A DNA stretch of 64,000 bases, taken from positions 12,862 through 76,861 of the forward strand of contig JBBECF010000163.1 in the NCBI GenBank assembly GCA_040881945.1. The letters run 5' to 3'. Origin of the DNA: JBBECF01 sp040881945. Lineage in GTDB: Bacteria > Pseudomonadota > Alphaproteobacteria > Dongiales > Dongiaceae. Shown here piece after piece: positions 16,230 to 25,539 of the stretch. Under the pieces are notes generated by a model, which was given only the letters and a program-made list of their open reading frames with translations, was not told where the DNA came from and did no database searches. The position numbers were made by a program, and so were the translations under genes. Numbering within the stretch: position 1 is the stretch's first letter; the number at the start of each line of letters is the position of its first letter.

Positions 16230-17284
16230 ACCCGGATTTCTGGCGCGGCCGCCGGGTCTTCGTCACGGGTCACACCGGCTTCAAGGGCGGCTGGCTGTGC
16301 CTGTGGCTGACACGACTCGGCGCCCGGGTGTCCGGCTACGCCCTGCCGCCGGCGGCCGGTCCCGGATTCTTCCAAAGCGTCGATCTCGGCCGCGCGGTCG
16401 AGTCGACGATCGCCGACGTGCGCGACGCCGGCCGGCTCGCCGCCGCCGCGGCGGCGGCGCGGCCCGAAATCGTGTTCCATCTCGCCGCCCAGGCGCTCGT
16501 CCGCCCGGCCTACGCCGAACCGGCGGAGACCTTCGCGACCAACGTCATGGGCACGATCAACCTGCTCGACGCCCTGCGCCGCCTCGACGGCGTCGCGGCC
16601 GCCGTCATCGTCACCTCGGACAAGGTCTATGAAAACCGCGAGTGGGTATGGGCCTACCGCGAGACCGATCGCCTCGGCGGGCGCGAGCCCTACGGCGCCA
16701 GCAAGGCCTGCGCCGAGATCGCGACCGACGCCTACCGCCGCTCGTACTTCGCCGACGGCCGTACGGGCATCGCCACGGCCCGCGCCGGCAACGTCATCGG
16801 CGGCGGCGACTGGGCCGCCGACCGGCTGGTCCCGGACGCCGTCCGCGCGTTCGACGGCGGCCGGATCTTGAGGATCCGCAACCCCGACGCCCGGCGTCCC
16901 TGGCAGCACGTGCTGGAGCCGCTGGCCGGCTATCTCCGTTTGGCCGAGCGCCTGGCGGCCGATCCCGCCGCCGCCGCCGGCGCCTGGAACTTCGGGCCGG
17001 CCGAGCGCGACAGCCTGCCGGTCGCCTGGATCGCCGACGAGCTGGCGCGGCTGTGGGGCGACGGCGCCGCCTGGCGCGCCGACAACGCGTCCGGCGCGCC
17101 GCATGAGGCGCGCCTGCTCGCGGTCGATTCGAGCAAGGCCGAAGTCGGGCTCGGCTGGCGGGCGGCCTGGCCGCTCGACCGCGCCGTCGCGCGCACGGTC
17201 GGCTGGTACCGGGCGCAGCGCCGCGACGAGGATCTGCGCGCCCTGTCGATCGCCCAGATCGAGGAATACACCGATGCTGCCTGA
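16211..17284 (+). CDS. rfbG: CDP-glucose 4,6-dehydratase
   Basis: Extended-SDR enzyme that turns CDP-glucose into CDP-4-keto-6-deoxyglucose. The 357-residue protein has the NAD motif GHTGFKG (about residues 18-24) and LAAQALVRPAY. It also has TSDKVYENREW and the catalytic YGASK. The C-terminal WQHVLEPLAGYLRLAE is typical of RfbG. ATG at 16211 lies inside the end of rfbF; the frame continues open upstream but that part is antisense to nothing and out of the domain. Overlaps the next gene by 11 bases. Confidence 0.94.
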   Translation: MPAVGIDPDFWRGRRVFVTGHTGFKGGWLCLWLTRLGARVSGYALPPAAGPGFFQSVDLGRAVESTIADVRDAGRLAAAAAAARPEIVFHLAAQALVRPAYAEPAETFATNVMGTINLLDALRRLDGVAAAVIVTSDKVYENREWVWAYRETDRLGGREPYGASKACAEIATDAYRRSYFADGRTGIATARAGNVIGGGDWAADRLVPDAVRAFDGGRILRIRNPDARRPWQHVLEPLAGYLRLAERLAADPAAAAGAWNFGPAERDSLPVAWIADELARLWGDGAAWRADNASGAPHEARLLAVDSSKAEVGLGWRAAWPLDRAVARTVGWYRAQRRDEDLRALSIAQIEEYTDAA

Positions 17285-18557
17285 GTCCGTGGCACGGACG
17301 GGCGACGCGGCGCGCGACGAAGCCGAAGCGGTACGCCGCTGCCGGTTCTGCCGGGCGCCGCTGACGGAAAGTTTCGCCGACCTCGGCATGACGCCACCGG
17401 CCAACGCCTATCTGCGGTCCGAGGAGCTGTCGCGGATGGAGCCGTTCTATCCGCTGCACGCCTATGTCTGCGGCGGATGTCTGCTGGTCCAGCTCGATGC
17501 CTTTCAGACGCCCGACGAAATTTTCGGCGACTACGCCTATTTCTCGTCCTATTCGGAGACCTGGCTCGACCACGCCGCGCGTTTCGCGACGCAGGCAATT
17601 GAGAGATTCGACCTGAATACAGATAGCCAAGTCCTTGAAATCGCCAGCAATGACGGCTACCTGCTCCAGTACTTCCAACGTCGCGGCGTGCCGGTGCTCG
17701 GCGTCGAGCCGGCAGCCAACGTCGCCGCCGTTGCCGCCGCCAAGGGCATCCCGACCCTGGTGCGGTTCTTCGGCGTCGAGACGGCAAGGGCGCTGGCGAC
17801 GCGGGGACAGCAGGCGGACCTGCTGATCGCCAACAACGTGCTGGCGCATGTCCCCGACATCAACGACTTCGTCGCCGGCCTGGCCGTCGCCTTGAAGCCG
17901 TCCGGCGCGCTGAGCCTGGAGTTCCCGCATCTGCTGCAGCTCATGCGCAACGTCCAGTTCGACACGATCTATCACGAGCATTTTTCGTACCTGTCGTTGC
18001 AAGCGGTGGAGCGCGTCCTGGCGGCGCATGGGCTGGTGGTGGCCGACGCCGAGACGCTGCCGACGCACGGGGGATCGCTGCGGGTGATCGCGCGGCATCG
18101 CGCCGCGCCCGGCCCGATCGGCCAACGGGTCGCCGGATTGCGCGCCCGCGAGCGCGAGGCCGGCTTGGCCGACCTGGCGACCTATCGCGGCTTCGCCGAG
18201 CGGGTCAAGGCGGTCAAGCGCGAACTCCTCGGCTTCCTTATCGAGGCCAAGACGGCGGGCAAGAGCATCGTCGGCTACGGCGCGGCGGCGAAGGGCAACA
18301 CGCTGCTCAACTACTGCGGCGTCGGCAGCGACTTCCTCGACTACGTCGTCGATGCGAGCCCGCACAAGCAGGGGCGGTTCCTGCCGGGAACGCACATTCC
18401 GATCCACCACCCCGACCGCATCCGCGCGACGCGGCCCGACTACCTGCTGATCCTGCCGTGGAACCTGGAGCGCGAGATCATGGCGCGGATGGCCCATATC
18501 CGCGAATGGGGCGGCCAATTCGTCCTGCCGATCCCGACCGTGCGCGTCGAGCCATGA
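17274..18557 (+). CDS. Sugar C-methyltransferase (NovU/TylC3-like)
   Basis: 427-residue SAM enzyme with three parts. A zinc-binding N-terminus has CRFCRAPL and, later, CGGC (Methyltransf_13 type). A Rossmann methyltransferase domain carries VLEIASNDGYLLQYF. The C-terminal domain (Methyltransf_14 type) includes GKSIVGYGAAAKGNTLLNYCG. This architecture belongs to enzymes that C-methylate 4-keto-deoxysugar nucleotides, usually at C3. Following RfbF and RfbG, the likely substrate is CDP-4-keto-6-deoxyglucose (inference). ATG at 17274 overlaps the rfbG stop; its own TGA overlaps the next ATG. Confidence 0.88.
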   Translation: MLPESVARTGDAARDEAEAVRRCRFCRAPLTESFADLGMTPPANAYLRSEELSRMEPFYPLHAYVCGGCLLVQLDAFQTPDEIFGDYAYFSSYSETWLDHAARFATQAIERFDLNTDSQVLEIASNDGYLLQYFQRRGVPVLGVEPAANVAAVAAAKGIPTLVRFFGVETARALATRGQQADLLIANNVLAHVPDINDFVAGLAVALKPSGALSLEFPHLLQLMRNVQFDTIYHEHFSYLSLQAVERVLAAHGLVVADAETLPTHGGSLRVIARHRAAPGPIGQRVAGLRAREREAGLADLATYRGFAERVKAVKRELLGFLIEAKTAGKSIVGYGAAAKGNTLLNYCGVGSDFLDYVVDASPHKQGRFLPGTHIPIHHPDRIRATRPDYLLILPWNLEREIMARMAHIREWGGQFVLPIPTVRVEP

Positions 18558-19093
18558 TCTTCCGCGCCACCGGCCTCGACGGCGCCTACGTGATCGAGCC
18601 CGAGCGGTTGAGCGACGAGCGCGGCTTCTTCGCGCGCACCTGGTGCGCCGAGGAATTCGCCCGCCGCGGCCTCGCGGCGGGTTGGAGCCAGTGCAGCACC
18701 TCGTTCAACCGGCGCCGCGGTACGCTGCGCGGGCTGCATTACCAGGCGCCGCCGCACGCCGAGGCGAAACTGGTCCGTTGCACCCGCGGCCGCGTCTTCG
18801 ATGCGATCGTCGACCTCAGGCCCGGATCGCCGACCCGCAACCGCTGGTTCGCGGCCGAGCTAAGCGCCGACAACGGCCTGACGATGTACGCCCCAAAGGG
18901 CTTCGCGCACGGCTTCCAGACCCTCGAGGACGACAGCGAGCTGTTCTACCAGATCTCGGCGCCGTTCCACGCCCAGGCCGTTCGCGGCCTGCGCTGGGAC
19001 GACCCGACGATCGCCGTCCCCTGGCCCCTCCCCGACCCGACGATGTCGGAGCGCGACCGCGCCCTGCCCGTGCTCGAGGCCGTGCCGTGTTGA
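18554..19093 (+). CDS. RmlC-like sugar-nucleotide 3,5-epimerase
   Basis: 179-residue cupin of the dTDP-4-dehydrorhamnose 3,5-epimerase family. The N-terminal DERGFFARTW, the histidine-containing RGLHYQAPPHAEAKLVRC and the YAPKGFAHGFQTLED strand with a following ELFYQIS supply the known active-site His and Tyr. In this operon the partner nucleotide should be CDP, so it probably epimerises the C-methylated 4-keto sugar. It starts ATGA, overlapping the methyltransferase stop. Length is normal for the family. Confidence 0.87.
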   Translation: MIFRATGLDGAYVIEPERLSDERGFFARTWCAEEFARRGLAAGWSQCSTSFNRRRGTLRGLHYQAPPHAEAKLVRCTRGRVFDAIVDLRPGSPTRNRWFAAELSADNGLTMYAPKGFAHGFQTLEDDSELFYQISAPFHAQAVRGLRWDDPTIAVPWPLPDPTMSERDRALPVLEAVPC

Positions 19094-19110
19094 GCCGAGG
19101 GACGGGTACG

Positions 19111-19944
19111 ATGACGTTCACCGTTCTCGGCGCCTCGGGCTACATCGGCTCGTGCTTCGTCCGGCACCTGCGCCGCGGCGGCGGCAACTGCTTCGCCCCG
19201 TCCCGCGACGACGACCGCGTGTTCGACCGCCCGCTCGGCCACGTCGTCTATTGCATCGGCCTGACGGCCGACTACCAGCGCCGGCCGCTCGACACGGTGG
19301 CGGCGCATGTCTGCGTGCTCGCGGATCTGCTGCGGCGCGCCCGGTTCGACTCGCTGCTCTATCTGTCGTCGACGCGGCTCTACGACTCGCGCGCCGGGAG
19401 CGCGGCGGACGCCCCGTGCCGCGAGGACGACGACCTGCTGCTGAACCCGCACAATCCTCGGCACATCTTCGACCTCAGCAAGGCGACCGGCGAGGCGCTT
19501 TGTCTCGGCGCCGGCGAAACCGTCCGCGTCGCCCGTCTGGCCTGCGTCTATGGCGGCGACCTAGAGCGCGACAATTTCCTGCACGGCGTCCTGCGCCAGG
19601 CGATCGGACGCAAGTCGATGCGCCTGGCAACCTCGCCCGACATGGCGCGGGATTACATCCACATGGACGACGTCGCCGCGCTGCTGCGCGCCATCGCGAC
19701 GCGCGGGCGGCACCGCATCTACAACGTCGCCAGCGGCGCGAACGTCCGCAACCGCGAGCTGCTGGCGGCGATCGGACGCGCGACGGGCTGCGCCATCGCG
19801 GCGACGCGGGAGGGCGGTGACGCGGCGCCGCGCATCGGCGTCGAGCGCATCGCGGCCGAGTTCGATATCCGTCCGCGCCCGGTGCTGGACGCGATCCCCG
19901 GTCTGGTCGCCGCGTGCGCGGCGCCGGCGGTGGCCGCGCCATGA
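19111..19944 (+). CDS. NAD-dependent epimerase/reductase-like SDR with altered catalytic tyrosine
   Basis: 277-residue extended-SDR protein. The cofactor motif GASGYIG is at residues 8-14, and strands up to YLSSTRLYDS follow the fold. The catalytic YxxxK appears as F-D-L-S-K: Phe120 with Lys124 kept. Position in the operon suggests the 4-keto reductase that finishes the deoxysugar, but loss of the Tyr hydroxyl makes classical catalysis doubtful. ATG at 19111 was chosen from an AGCCGAGGGA ribosome region; TTG at 19089 would add seven residues. Confidence 0.78.
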   Translation: MTFTVLGASGYIGSCFVRHLRRGGGNCFAPSRDDDRVFDRPLGHVVYCIGLTADYQRRPLDTVAAHVCVLADLLRRARFDSLLYLSSTRLYDSRAGSAADAPCREDDDLLLNPHNPRHIFDLSKATGEALCLGAGETVRVARLACVYGGDLERDNFLHGVLRQAIGRKSMRLATSPDMARDYIHMDDVAALLRAIATRGRHRIYNVASGANVRNRELLAAIGRATGCAIAATREGGDAAPRIGVERIAAEFDIRPRPVLDAIPGLVAACAAPAVAAP

Positions 19945-20588
19945 TCCTCAAGGGCATCGACCGCGGCGAGCTCGGCGGCTATGTCGCGGACCAGCTCGAT
20001 CACTTCTTCCCGGATCGGCGGGCCGGCGCCACCGAGGTCGTCGACCGCAACCTCGACGAGGCGCTGGCGCGCCTGAAGCGCTGCATCGACGGCGTGCGCA
20101 TGTGGAAGCCGGGCGAGTTCGACTACCTGCATTCCAGCCAGTACGCGATCTTCCTCTATTACCTGGCGAACACGGCCTGGCGGAACGACAGGGCGGAACG
20201 GGTCTGCACCAAGCTGTTCTACCTGAACAAAGCGCTCAACGGCTTCGAGTGCTTCTACGACAACGACCTGCCGGAGGTGTTCTTCATCGGGCACACGGTC
20301 GGCATCGTGCTGGTGCGCGCGAAATACCCGAACTACCTCGCGCTCTATCAGAACTGCACGGTCGGCAAGAACCACGGCGACACGCCCGAATTCGAGGATG
20401 GCGTCGTCATGTATCCGGGCAGCGCCGTGATCGGCCGCTGCAAGGTGCGCGCGCGCAGCTACCTTGCGCAAGGCGCCTCGCTCGTCAACGCCGATACGCC
20501 CGGCGACTGCCTGGTGTTTTCCGGCGACCGCGGCCCCGTGTTCAAGCGCCCGCGCCGCGACATCCTGGCCGACATCTTCCGCCTCTGA
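19941..20588 (+). CDS. Hexapeptide-repeat (LbetaH) acyltransferase, CysE-like
   Basis: 215 residues: a helical N-terminal half (FDYLHSSQYAIFLYYLAN) and a C-terminal left-handed beta-helix with repeats such as TVGKNHGDTPEFEDGVVMYPG and AVIGRCKVRARSYLAQGA. The layout resembles serine acetyltransferase-type transferases with catalytic His residues (FIGHTVGIV, KNHGD). In this setting it likely acetylates a sugar of the glycan. It overlaps the previous gene by ATGA and is followed 23 bases later by the FkbM gene. Confidence 0.72.
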   Translation: MILKGIDRGELGGYVADQLDHFFPDRRAGATEVVDRNLDEALARLKRCIDGVRMWKPGEFDYLHSSQYAIFLYYLANTAWRNDRAERVCTKLFYLNKALNGFECFYDNDLPEVFFIGHTVGIVLVRAKYPNYLALYQNCTVGKNHGDTPEFEDGVVMYPGSAVIGRCKVRARSYLAQGASLVNADTPGDCLVFSGDRGPVFKRPRRDILADIFRL

Positions 20589-20611
20589 CCGCCACACGCA
20601 GGAGACATTCG

Positions 20612-21694
20612 ATGGCTGCGACAACTTCCGAAGTCCTCGCCGAGGCCCTGGCCCGGATCGGCCGCGACGACCGCTTGCGCAAGGCGATGGTCGAGATCAT
20701 CAAGAAGGCGGAACAGGTGCTGCCGCACGAGCCGAACCGCAGCATCCGCGACGATCTCACCGGGCCGCTCGTCGACGCCCTGCACCGCGACGTCGGGCAC
20801 CTGCGCCGCCGGCTGCGTTCGGGCCTGACCTTCGAGTACCTCTACCGCTCCAAGATCGCCCGCGACTTCGCCATGGCCGCGCCGGCGCGGCCCGACCACG
20901 TCTGGGAGCCGCAGACGACCAAGCTGCTGCTGCACCTGGCGAAGAAGGCGCGCCACGTGATCGTCGGCGGCGCCTATTCCGGCGATCAGGCGGTGTTGAT
21001 CGCGCACAAGCTGGCCCGGCAAGGCGGCATCGTCCACTGCTTCGAGCCCAATCCCGATCAGCGGGCGATGCTCGAAACCAATGCCAAGCTGAACGGCCTC
21101 GATAACATCCGCATCAACGGCGTCGGCCTGTGGCGAGACGCCAACACGCGGCTGCGCCTGGTCGGCGACGACTCCTTCGCCCATCCCGAAGTGGTCAACG
21201 GCCACGGCGACGGCGGCGACAGCTTCCCGACGACGACGATCGACGCCTATGCCGACGCCCTCGGCATCGACGGTATCGACCTCATCATGCTCGACATCGA
21301 AGGCGCCGAGCTGGCCGCGCTGCAGGGCGCCGCCGTCCGGCTGGCCCAGCCCAAGGGCAAGGCGCCGCACGTCGTCTTCGAGATCCACCGCAGCTTCGTG
21401 GACTGGTCCGAAGGGCTGGATAACACCGAGATCGTCCGCACTCTGGCCGGCTTCGGCTACCGCGTCTATGCGGTGCGCGACTTCCAGTCGAACGTGCCGA
21501 TGAACGGCCGGCCGATCGAGCTGGTGCCGACCGGCGACATCCATCTCGAGGGCCCCCCGCACGGTTTCAACATGGTGGCGGTGAAGGACGAGGCGATGCT
21601 GACGGCAGCGCCATTCCTGATGCGGCCGGGCGTCAGCCCGAAGCTGCTCGCGCACAAGGACCCGGCGCTCCACCATCCGGCCGGCGGCCTGTGA
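20612..21694 (+). CDS. FkbM-family methyltransferase
   Basis: 360-residue protein with a helical N-terminal region (1-100) and a FkbM-type SAM domain. The signs are VIVGGAYSGDQAVLIA for the SAM loop, HCFEPNPDQ for the acidic ribose contact, and IDLIMLDIEGAELAALQGA for the family signature. FkbM enzymes O-methylate hydroxyls of sugars or polyketides. A sugar target is likely here. ATG at 20612 has GGAGA nine bases upstream. The stop overlaps the GTG start of the following GT41 gene. Confidence 0.87.
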   Translation: MAATTSEVLAEALARIGRDDRLRKAMVEIIKKAEQVLPHEPNRSIRDDLTGPLVDALHRDVGHLRRRLRSGLTFEYLYRSKIARDFAMAAPARPDHVWEPQTTKLLLHLAKKARHVIVGGAYSGDQAVLIAHKLARQGGIVHCFEPNPDQRAMLETNAKLNGLDNIRINGVGLWRDANTRLRLVGDDSFAHPEVVNGHGDGGDSFPTTTIDAYADALGIDGIDLIMLDIEGAELAALQGAAVRLAQPKGKAPHVVFEIHRSFVDWSEGLDNTEIVRTLAGFGYRVYAVRDFQSNVPMNGRPIELVPTGDIHLEGPPHGFNMVAVKDEAMLTAAPFLMRPGVSPKLLAHKDPALHHPAGGL

Positions 21695-23469
21695 TCCGCC
21701 GGCCCGATGGCCGTCTCGAACCGAACGCCCCCGTGAACGCGCCTGCTCCGGCCTTGCACCGGGCCGTGGAGCTGCATCAGGCCGGCCGGCTGGCCGAGGC
21801 CGAGGTTCTCTACCGCGGCGTGCTCGCCGAGCGGCCCGACGAGCCGGACGCCCTGCACCTGATGGGCGTGCTGTGCCACCAGGCGGGCCGCCCGGACGAG
21901 GCGGTCGAGCTGCTGGACAGGGCCGTCGCGGCGAAACCGCGGAACCCGGACTTCCACGCCGACTTCGGCAAGGTCCTCTATGCCCTGCGGCGCTTCCCCG
22001 CCGCCGCCGCCGCGTTTCAACGGGCCGTCGACTGCGATCCCGGCAACGCCGACGCATGGGCAGGGCTCGGCGAGGCGCGGCGCGACCAAGGCGAATGGGA
22101 CGGCGCCGCTGCGGCATTCCGGCAAACGCTCGCGATCAAGCCCGGCGATGCGGCGGCGCAAGCCAACCTCGGCATGGCGCTGGTCAAGGCCGCGCGATTC
22201 GACGAGCATGTCACGCAGCTTGAGGCGGCTCTGGCCGGAGCTTGCCCGAGCGAGAAAGCCGTCTCCGCACTCTTCCTGCAAGCGTTTCTGAACCCGCTGG
22301 TCGGGATCGAGCAGGAAAGCGCGCTGGCCGCCGCCGCGGGCGCGAAGCTGTCGCGCGGGCCGGCCCCGAAACGCGCTCCCCCGACCGGCGGCCAGCCGCC
22401 GCCGGCCCGCCTGCGGGTCGGATATCTCTCTTCCTACTACTCCAGGAAAAACTATCTCGGCTTCCTCGACAGCATCCGCAAGCTCCATGACACGTCGAAG
22501 TTCGACGTCCGGATCTATGCGAGCGACCGCTGCATCGGCCCGGACGACGGCGTGCGCGACGTGAGCGCGCTCGGCAACGACGAGCTGTGCCGCAAGATCC
22601 GCAAGGACGGCATCCACATACTCGTCGACACAGACACCTATGGGGCGCCGGGGCGATTGGGCCTGCTCGCGCGCAAACCCGCCCCGATCGTCGTGTCCTG
22701 GTTCAACGCGTTCTCGTCCACCGGCATCGCGGCAGTGGATTACTTGTTCGCCGATTCGTTCGTGGCGCCGCCCGAAGAGGACCGCTTCTACCCGGAGAGA
22801 ATTTACCGCCTGCCCGGCTGCTACGTGTTGTGGGACAAGCCGAAGCAGGCACCTGAAATGCACGCACCGCCGATGCTCTTCCGCGGCCGCTGCACGTTCG
22901 GCAGTCTCGCTTCGGATATCAAGATCAACGCCGAGACGGTTCGGGTGTGGTCGGAGATCCTGAAGGCCGTGCCCGACAGCACGATCCTCATCAGGAACGA
23001 GGACATCAACGAGCACAACTCGCAATCCTACCGGCGGGCGTTCGAGCGCCACGGCGTCGATCCCGGGCGCGTCGAGCTGCTGGGCGGCGTTCCGCACCAC
23101 GACTTCCTCGAGACCTACCGGCGCATCGACATCGTGCTCGACACGTTCCCAAGGAACGGCGGCACGACGACGGCCGAGGCGCTGTGGCAGGGGGCCGCCG
23201 TGGTCACCCTGCAGGGCGCGCGCTGGGTCTCGCGCGTCGGCGCCACGATCCTCAACGCCGTGGGCCGGCCCGAGTGGGTCGCCGAGACCGTCGACGGCTA
23301 CGTGCGGCTTGCCGCCTCGCTCGCCCGACACCCCGAACGGCTGCGCGACTGGCGCCGCGCTCAACGGGAGGACATGGCCGGGTCCATCTTCTGCGACGCC
23401 GAGCGGTTCACGCGGAACCTCGAGGCGGCCTACGCGGCGATCGCCCGGGAAAAAGAGATTCTGCCATGA
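21691..23469 (+). CDS. TPR-GT41 O-GlcNAc-transferase-like protein, catalytic His missing
   Basis: 592 residues: about five tetratricopeptide repeats (residues 18-190), a Pro-rich linker, and a two-lobed GT41 catalytic region. The C-lobe is convincing: IKINAETVRVWSEIL holds the UDP-contacting Lys, and LDTFPRNGGTTTAEALWQG and WVSRVGATILNAVG follow. In the N-lobe the usual DFxxHP motif reads SSYYSRKN (residues 247-254), so the conserved His is absent. GT41 enzymes transfer sugars to Ser/Thr of proteins. Flagellin is the likely target by context. Starts GTG overlapping the previous TGA. Confidence 0.84.
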   Translation: MIRRPDGRLEPNAPVNAPAPALHRAVELHQAGRLAEAEVLYRGVLAERPDEPDALHLMGVLCHQAGRPDEAVELLDRAVAAKPRNPDFHADFGKVLYALRRFPAAAAAFQRAVDCDPGNADAWAGLGEARRDQGEWDGAAAAFRQTLAIKPGDAAAQANLGMALVKAARFDEHVTQLEAALAGACPSEKAVSALFLQAFLNPLVGIEQESALAAAAGAKLSRGPAPKRAPPTGGQPPPARLRVGYLSSYYSRKNYLGFLDSIRKLHDTSKFDVRIYASDRCIGPDDGVRDVSALGNDELCRKIRKDGIHILVDTDTYGAPGRLGLLARKPAPIVVSWFNAFSSTGIAAVDYLFADSFVAPPEEDRFYPERIYRLPGCYVLWDKPKQAPEMHAPPMLFRGRCTFGSLASDIKINAETVRVWSEILKAVPDSTILIRNEDINEHNSQSYRRAFERHGVDPGRVELLGGVPHHDFLETYRRIDIVLDTFPRNGGTTTAEALWQGAAVVTLQGARWVSRVGATILNAVGRPEWVAETVDGYVRLAASLARHPERLRDWRRAQREDMAGSIFCDAERFTRNLEAAYAAIAREKEILP

Positions 23470-24798
23470 GCCGCAAGGCGCGCGCCGGACAGCAGCGACA
23501 GGCGCGCGAACGCGCCTGTCCGGCCTGCGGTCATTACGTGTGCGTGCCGTTCTTCGACGGCGGCGAGCAGCCGCTCGCCACCCTGGCCTGGCCCGACAGC
23601 GCCGAGGCCGCCGCCCTGGCGTGCCACCGGCTCGATTTCGTGCGCTGCGTCGAGTGCGGCCACGTTTACAACGCCGCCTTCGACTACGGCGCCGTCCCCT
23701 ATTCCGAGATGCCCAACCTGATGTTCAACCGCGGCGGCCTGTGGTCGGGGTTCGTGCGCGCGGTCGGCGACCAGATCCTCACCCGCCTGCCCGAGCGCCC
23801 GACGGTCGTCGAAATCGGTCACGGCGACGGCAGCTTTCTGGCGATGCTGGCCCGGGCGCGGCCGCGCGGCCGCTATGTCGGCTTCGACCCGCACGGCGCC
23901 GGCCAGGGCGAGGGGGCGGTAGAGCTGCGGCGCGAGCTGTTCGACCCCGCCGTTCACATCGGCGATCTGCGCCCCGATCTGGCGATCAGCCGCCACGTGC
24001 TCGAACACCTCACCAACCCGCTCGGCTTCCTGCAGCGCATATCGTTCGCCGCCTCCAACCTGGGCCTCGCCTTGCTCGCCTATTTCGAGGTGCCGTGCGT
24101 CGATCGTGCCCTGGACAGCCGGCGCACGACGGACTTCTACTTCGAGCACAATTCCCACTTCACCACCAAGTCCTTCTCGCACATGCTCGGCCGCTGCGCC
24201 ACGGCCGTCGAAGCCGTCGGCCATGGCTATGACGGCGAGGTCATCTATGGCTTTGCGCGGCTCGGCGGCCGCATCGAGCACCGAGCCTACGCCGGGACCG
24301 CCCACGCCTTCTGGGAGGCCGCCGTCCGCGCGCGCGGTCATCCGGGCGCAGCTCGCCGACCTGCACGCCAGCGGTCGGCGCGTCGCGATCTGGGGCGGAA
24401 CGGGCAAGTCGGCGGCGTTCATGAACCGCCACGGCGTCGATGCCGAGCGCTTCCCCACGGTCGTCGATTCCGACCCGGCGAAGGTCGGCACCCATGTTCC
24501 CGGAACCGGACAGCAAATCCGCTTCCGCGACTGGCTGCTCGACCATCCGGTCGATGTCGTCCTGATCCCGCCGCAATGGCGGGCGCGCGACATCATGGAG
24601 GAGATGGCCCGCCACGGCATCCGCTGCGAGGCCGTGCTGATCGAGCACGGCGGCCGCCTGATCGACTTCGTTCGGGACGACCATCCCTACCAGAGGCCGG
24701 CGCCGACGCCGGAGACGGCGGCGCCGGCCGCCGCATCGCAGCGCACGATCAGTCCAGGACCGCGTAAGACATACAGGTCGCGTAGCGGAACCGCTTGA
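23466..24798 (+). pseudogene. Frameshifted C-methyltransferase-type SAM protein
   Basis: The frame from ATG 23466 encodes a CxxC zinc-binding N-terminus (CPACGHYVCVPFF, CVECGHVYN), a SAM domain with VVEIGHGDGSFLAML and then FWEAAVRARG. After that it turns to out-of-frame residues. The expected C-terminal domain (RAQLADLHASGRRVAIWGG, then SDPAKVG and VLIPPQWRARDIMEEM) continues in the next frame to a stop at 24798. The switch needs one extra base in the run CGCGCGCGCGG at 24326-24337. Either a true frameshift or an error in that repeat. It overlaps the end of the convergent TylF-like gene by 50 bases. Confidence 0.8.
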
Positions 24799-25528
24799 GG
24801 CGCAGCGCGCGGATGCCCAGCGTCTCCAGGACCGCCAGCGTCTCGCCCGGAAACTGCCGCATGTTCAGCTCGTCGAACAGGATCACGGCGCCCTTCGGCA
24901 TCCGCGGCACGAGCAGTTGCAGCGCCAGGCGCGTCGGCTCGAACAGATCGACGTCGAGATGCAGCAGCGAGACGACGAGATGGGGGTTCTCGGCGAGGAA
25001 GGCGGGTAGCGTCTCCGAGACGTCGCCCGCGATCAGGCGCAGCTTCGGGATGTGGCCGAGGAAGCGGGTCAGGTCGTGGATCGACGCGGCGCGCTCGATG
25101 TCCTCGCGCATGCCGCGCTCGACCGCGAAGCCGCCCGGCCTGGTGTGCTCGCTGACCGCCTGCGAAGCGAGGTCCTTCGCGCCGACCTCGGGAAAGCCGG
25201 CGAAGGTGTCGAAGCCGATCACCTCGCGCAGGTAGTTCGTCGGCTCGTAGATGGCGCTGAGATGCGCCCAGGTCATCAGGCTGGCGCCGCGCGCGACGCC
25301 GAGCTCGACGACCGAGCCGTTCACTTCGAGCTGCTGGAGGAACACCTCGGTGCGGGCGAGGAACTTGGTCAGGCTCTCGCGGGTCGCGTATTTCGTGAAG
25401 TTCTCGAGCTTGACGTTGACGCCGCCCGGGCTGTCGTGCCAGTAGCGCTCGATCGCGTCGAGCGCCTGGAGGTTCGCGCCGCTCTGCCGCGACGATTCGC
25501 GGATCATCCCCTTCAGAGGTTCGGCCAT
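24749..25528 (-). CDS. TylF/MycF-type O-methyltransferase
   Basis: 259-residue class I methyltransferase resembling macrocin O-methyltransferase TylF. It has VVELGVARGASLMTW for SAM binding, IGFDTFAGFPEVG, and LHLDVDLFEPTRLALQLLVPRM with the metal-binding Asp cluster. DELNMRQFPGET near the C-terminus is family-typical. These enzymes O-methylate sugars, so this is probably glycan decoration. ATG at 25528 has GGGAGAGAAG immediately upstream. It is the last gene of the minus-strand unit and converges with the frameshifted methyltransferase. Confidence 0.85.
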   Translation of the reverse strand: MAEPLKGMIRESSRQSGANLQALDAIERYWHDSPGGVNVKLENFTKYATRESLTKFLARTEVFLQQLEVNGSVVELGVARGASLMTWAHLSAIYEPTNYLREVIGFDTFAGFPEVGAKDLASQAVSEHTRPGGFAVERGMREDIERAASIHDLTRFLGHIPKLRLIAGDVSETLPAFLAENPHLVVSLLHLDVDLFEPTRLALQLLVPRMPKGAVILFDELNMRQFPGETLAVLETLGIRALRLKRFRYATCMSYAVLD

Positions 25529-25539
25529 GCTTCTCTCCC

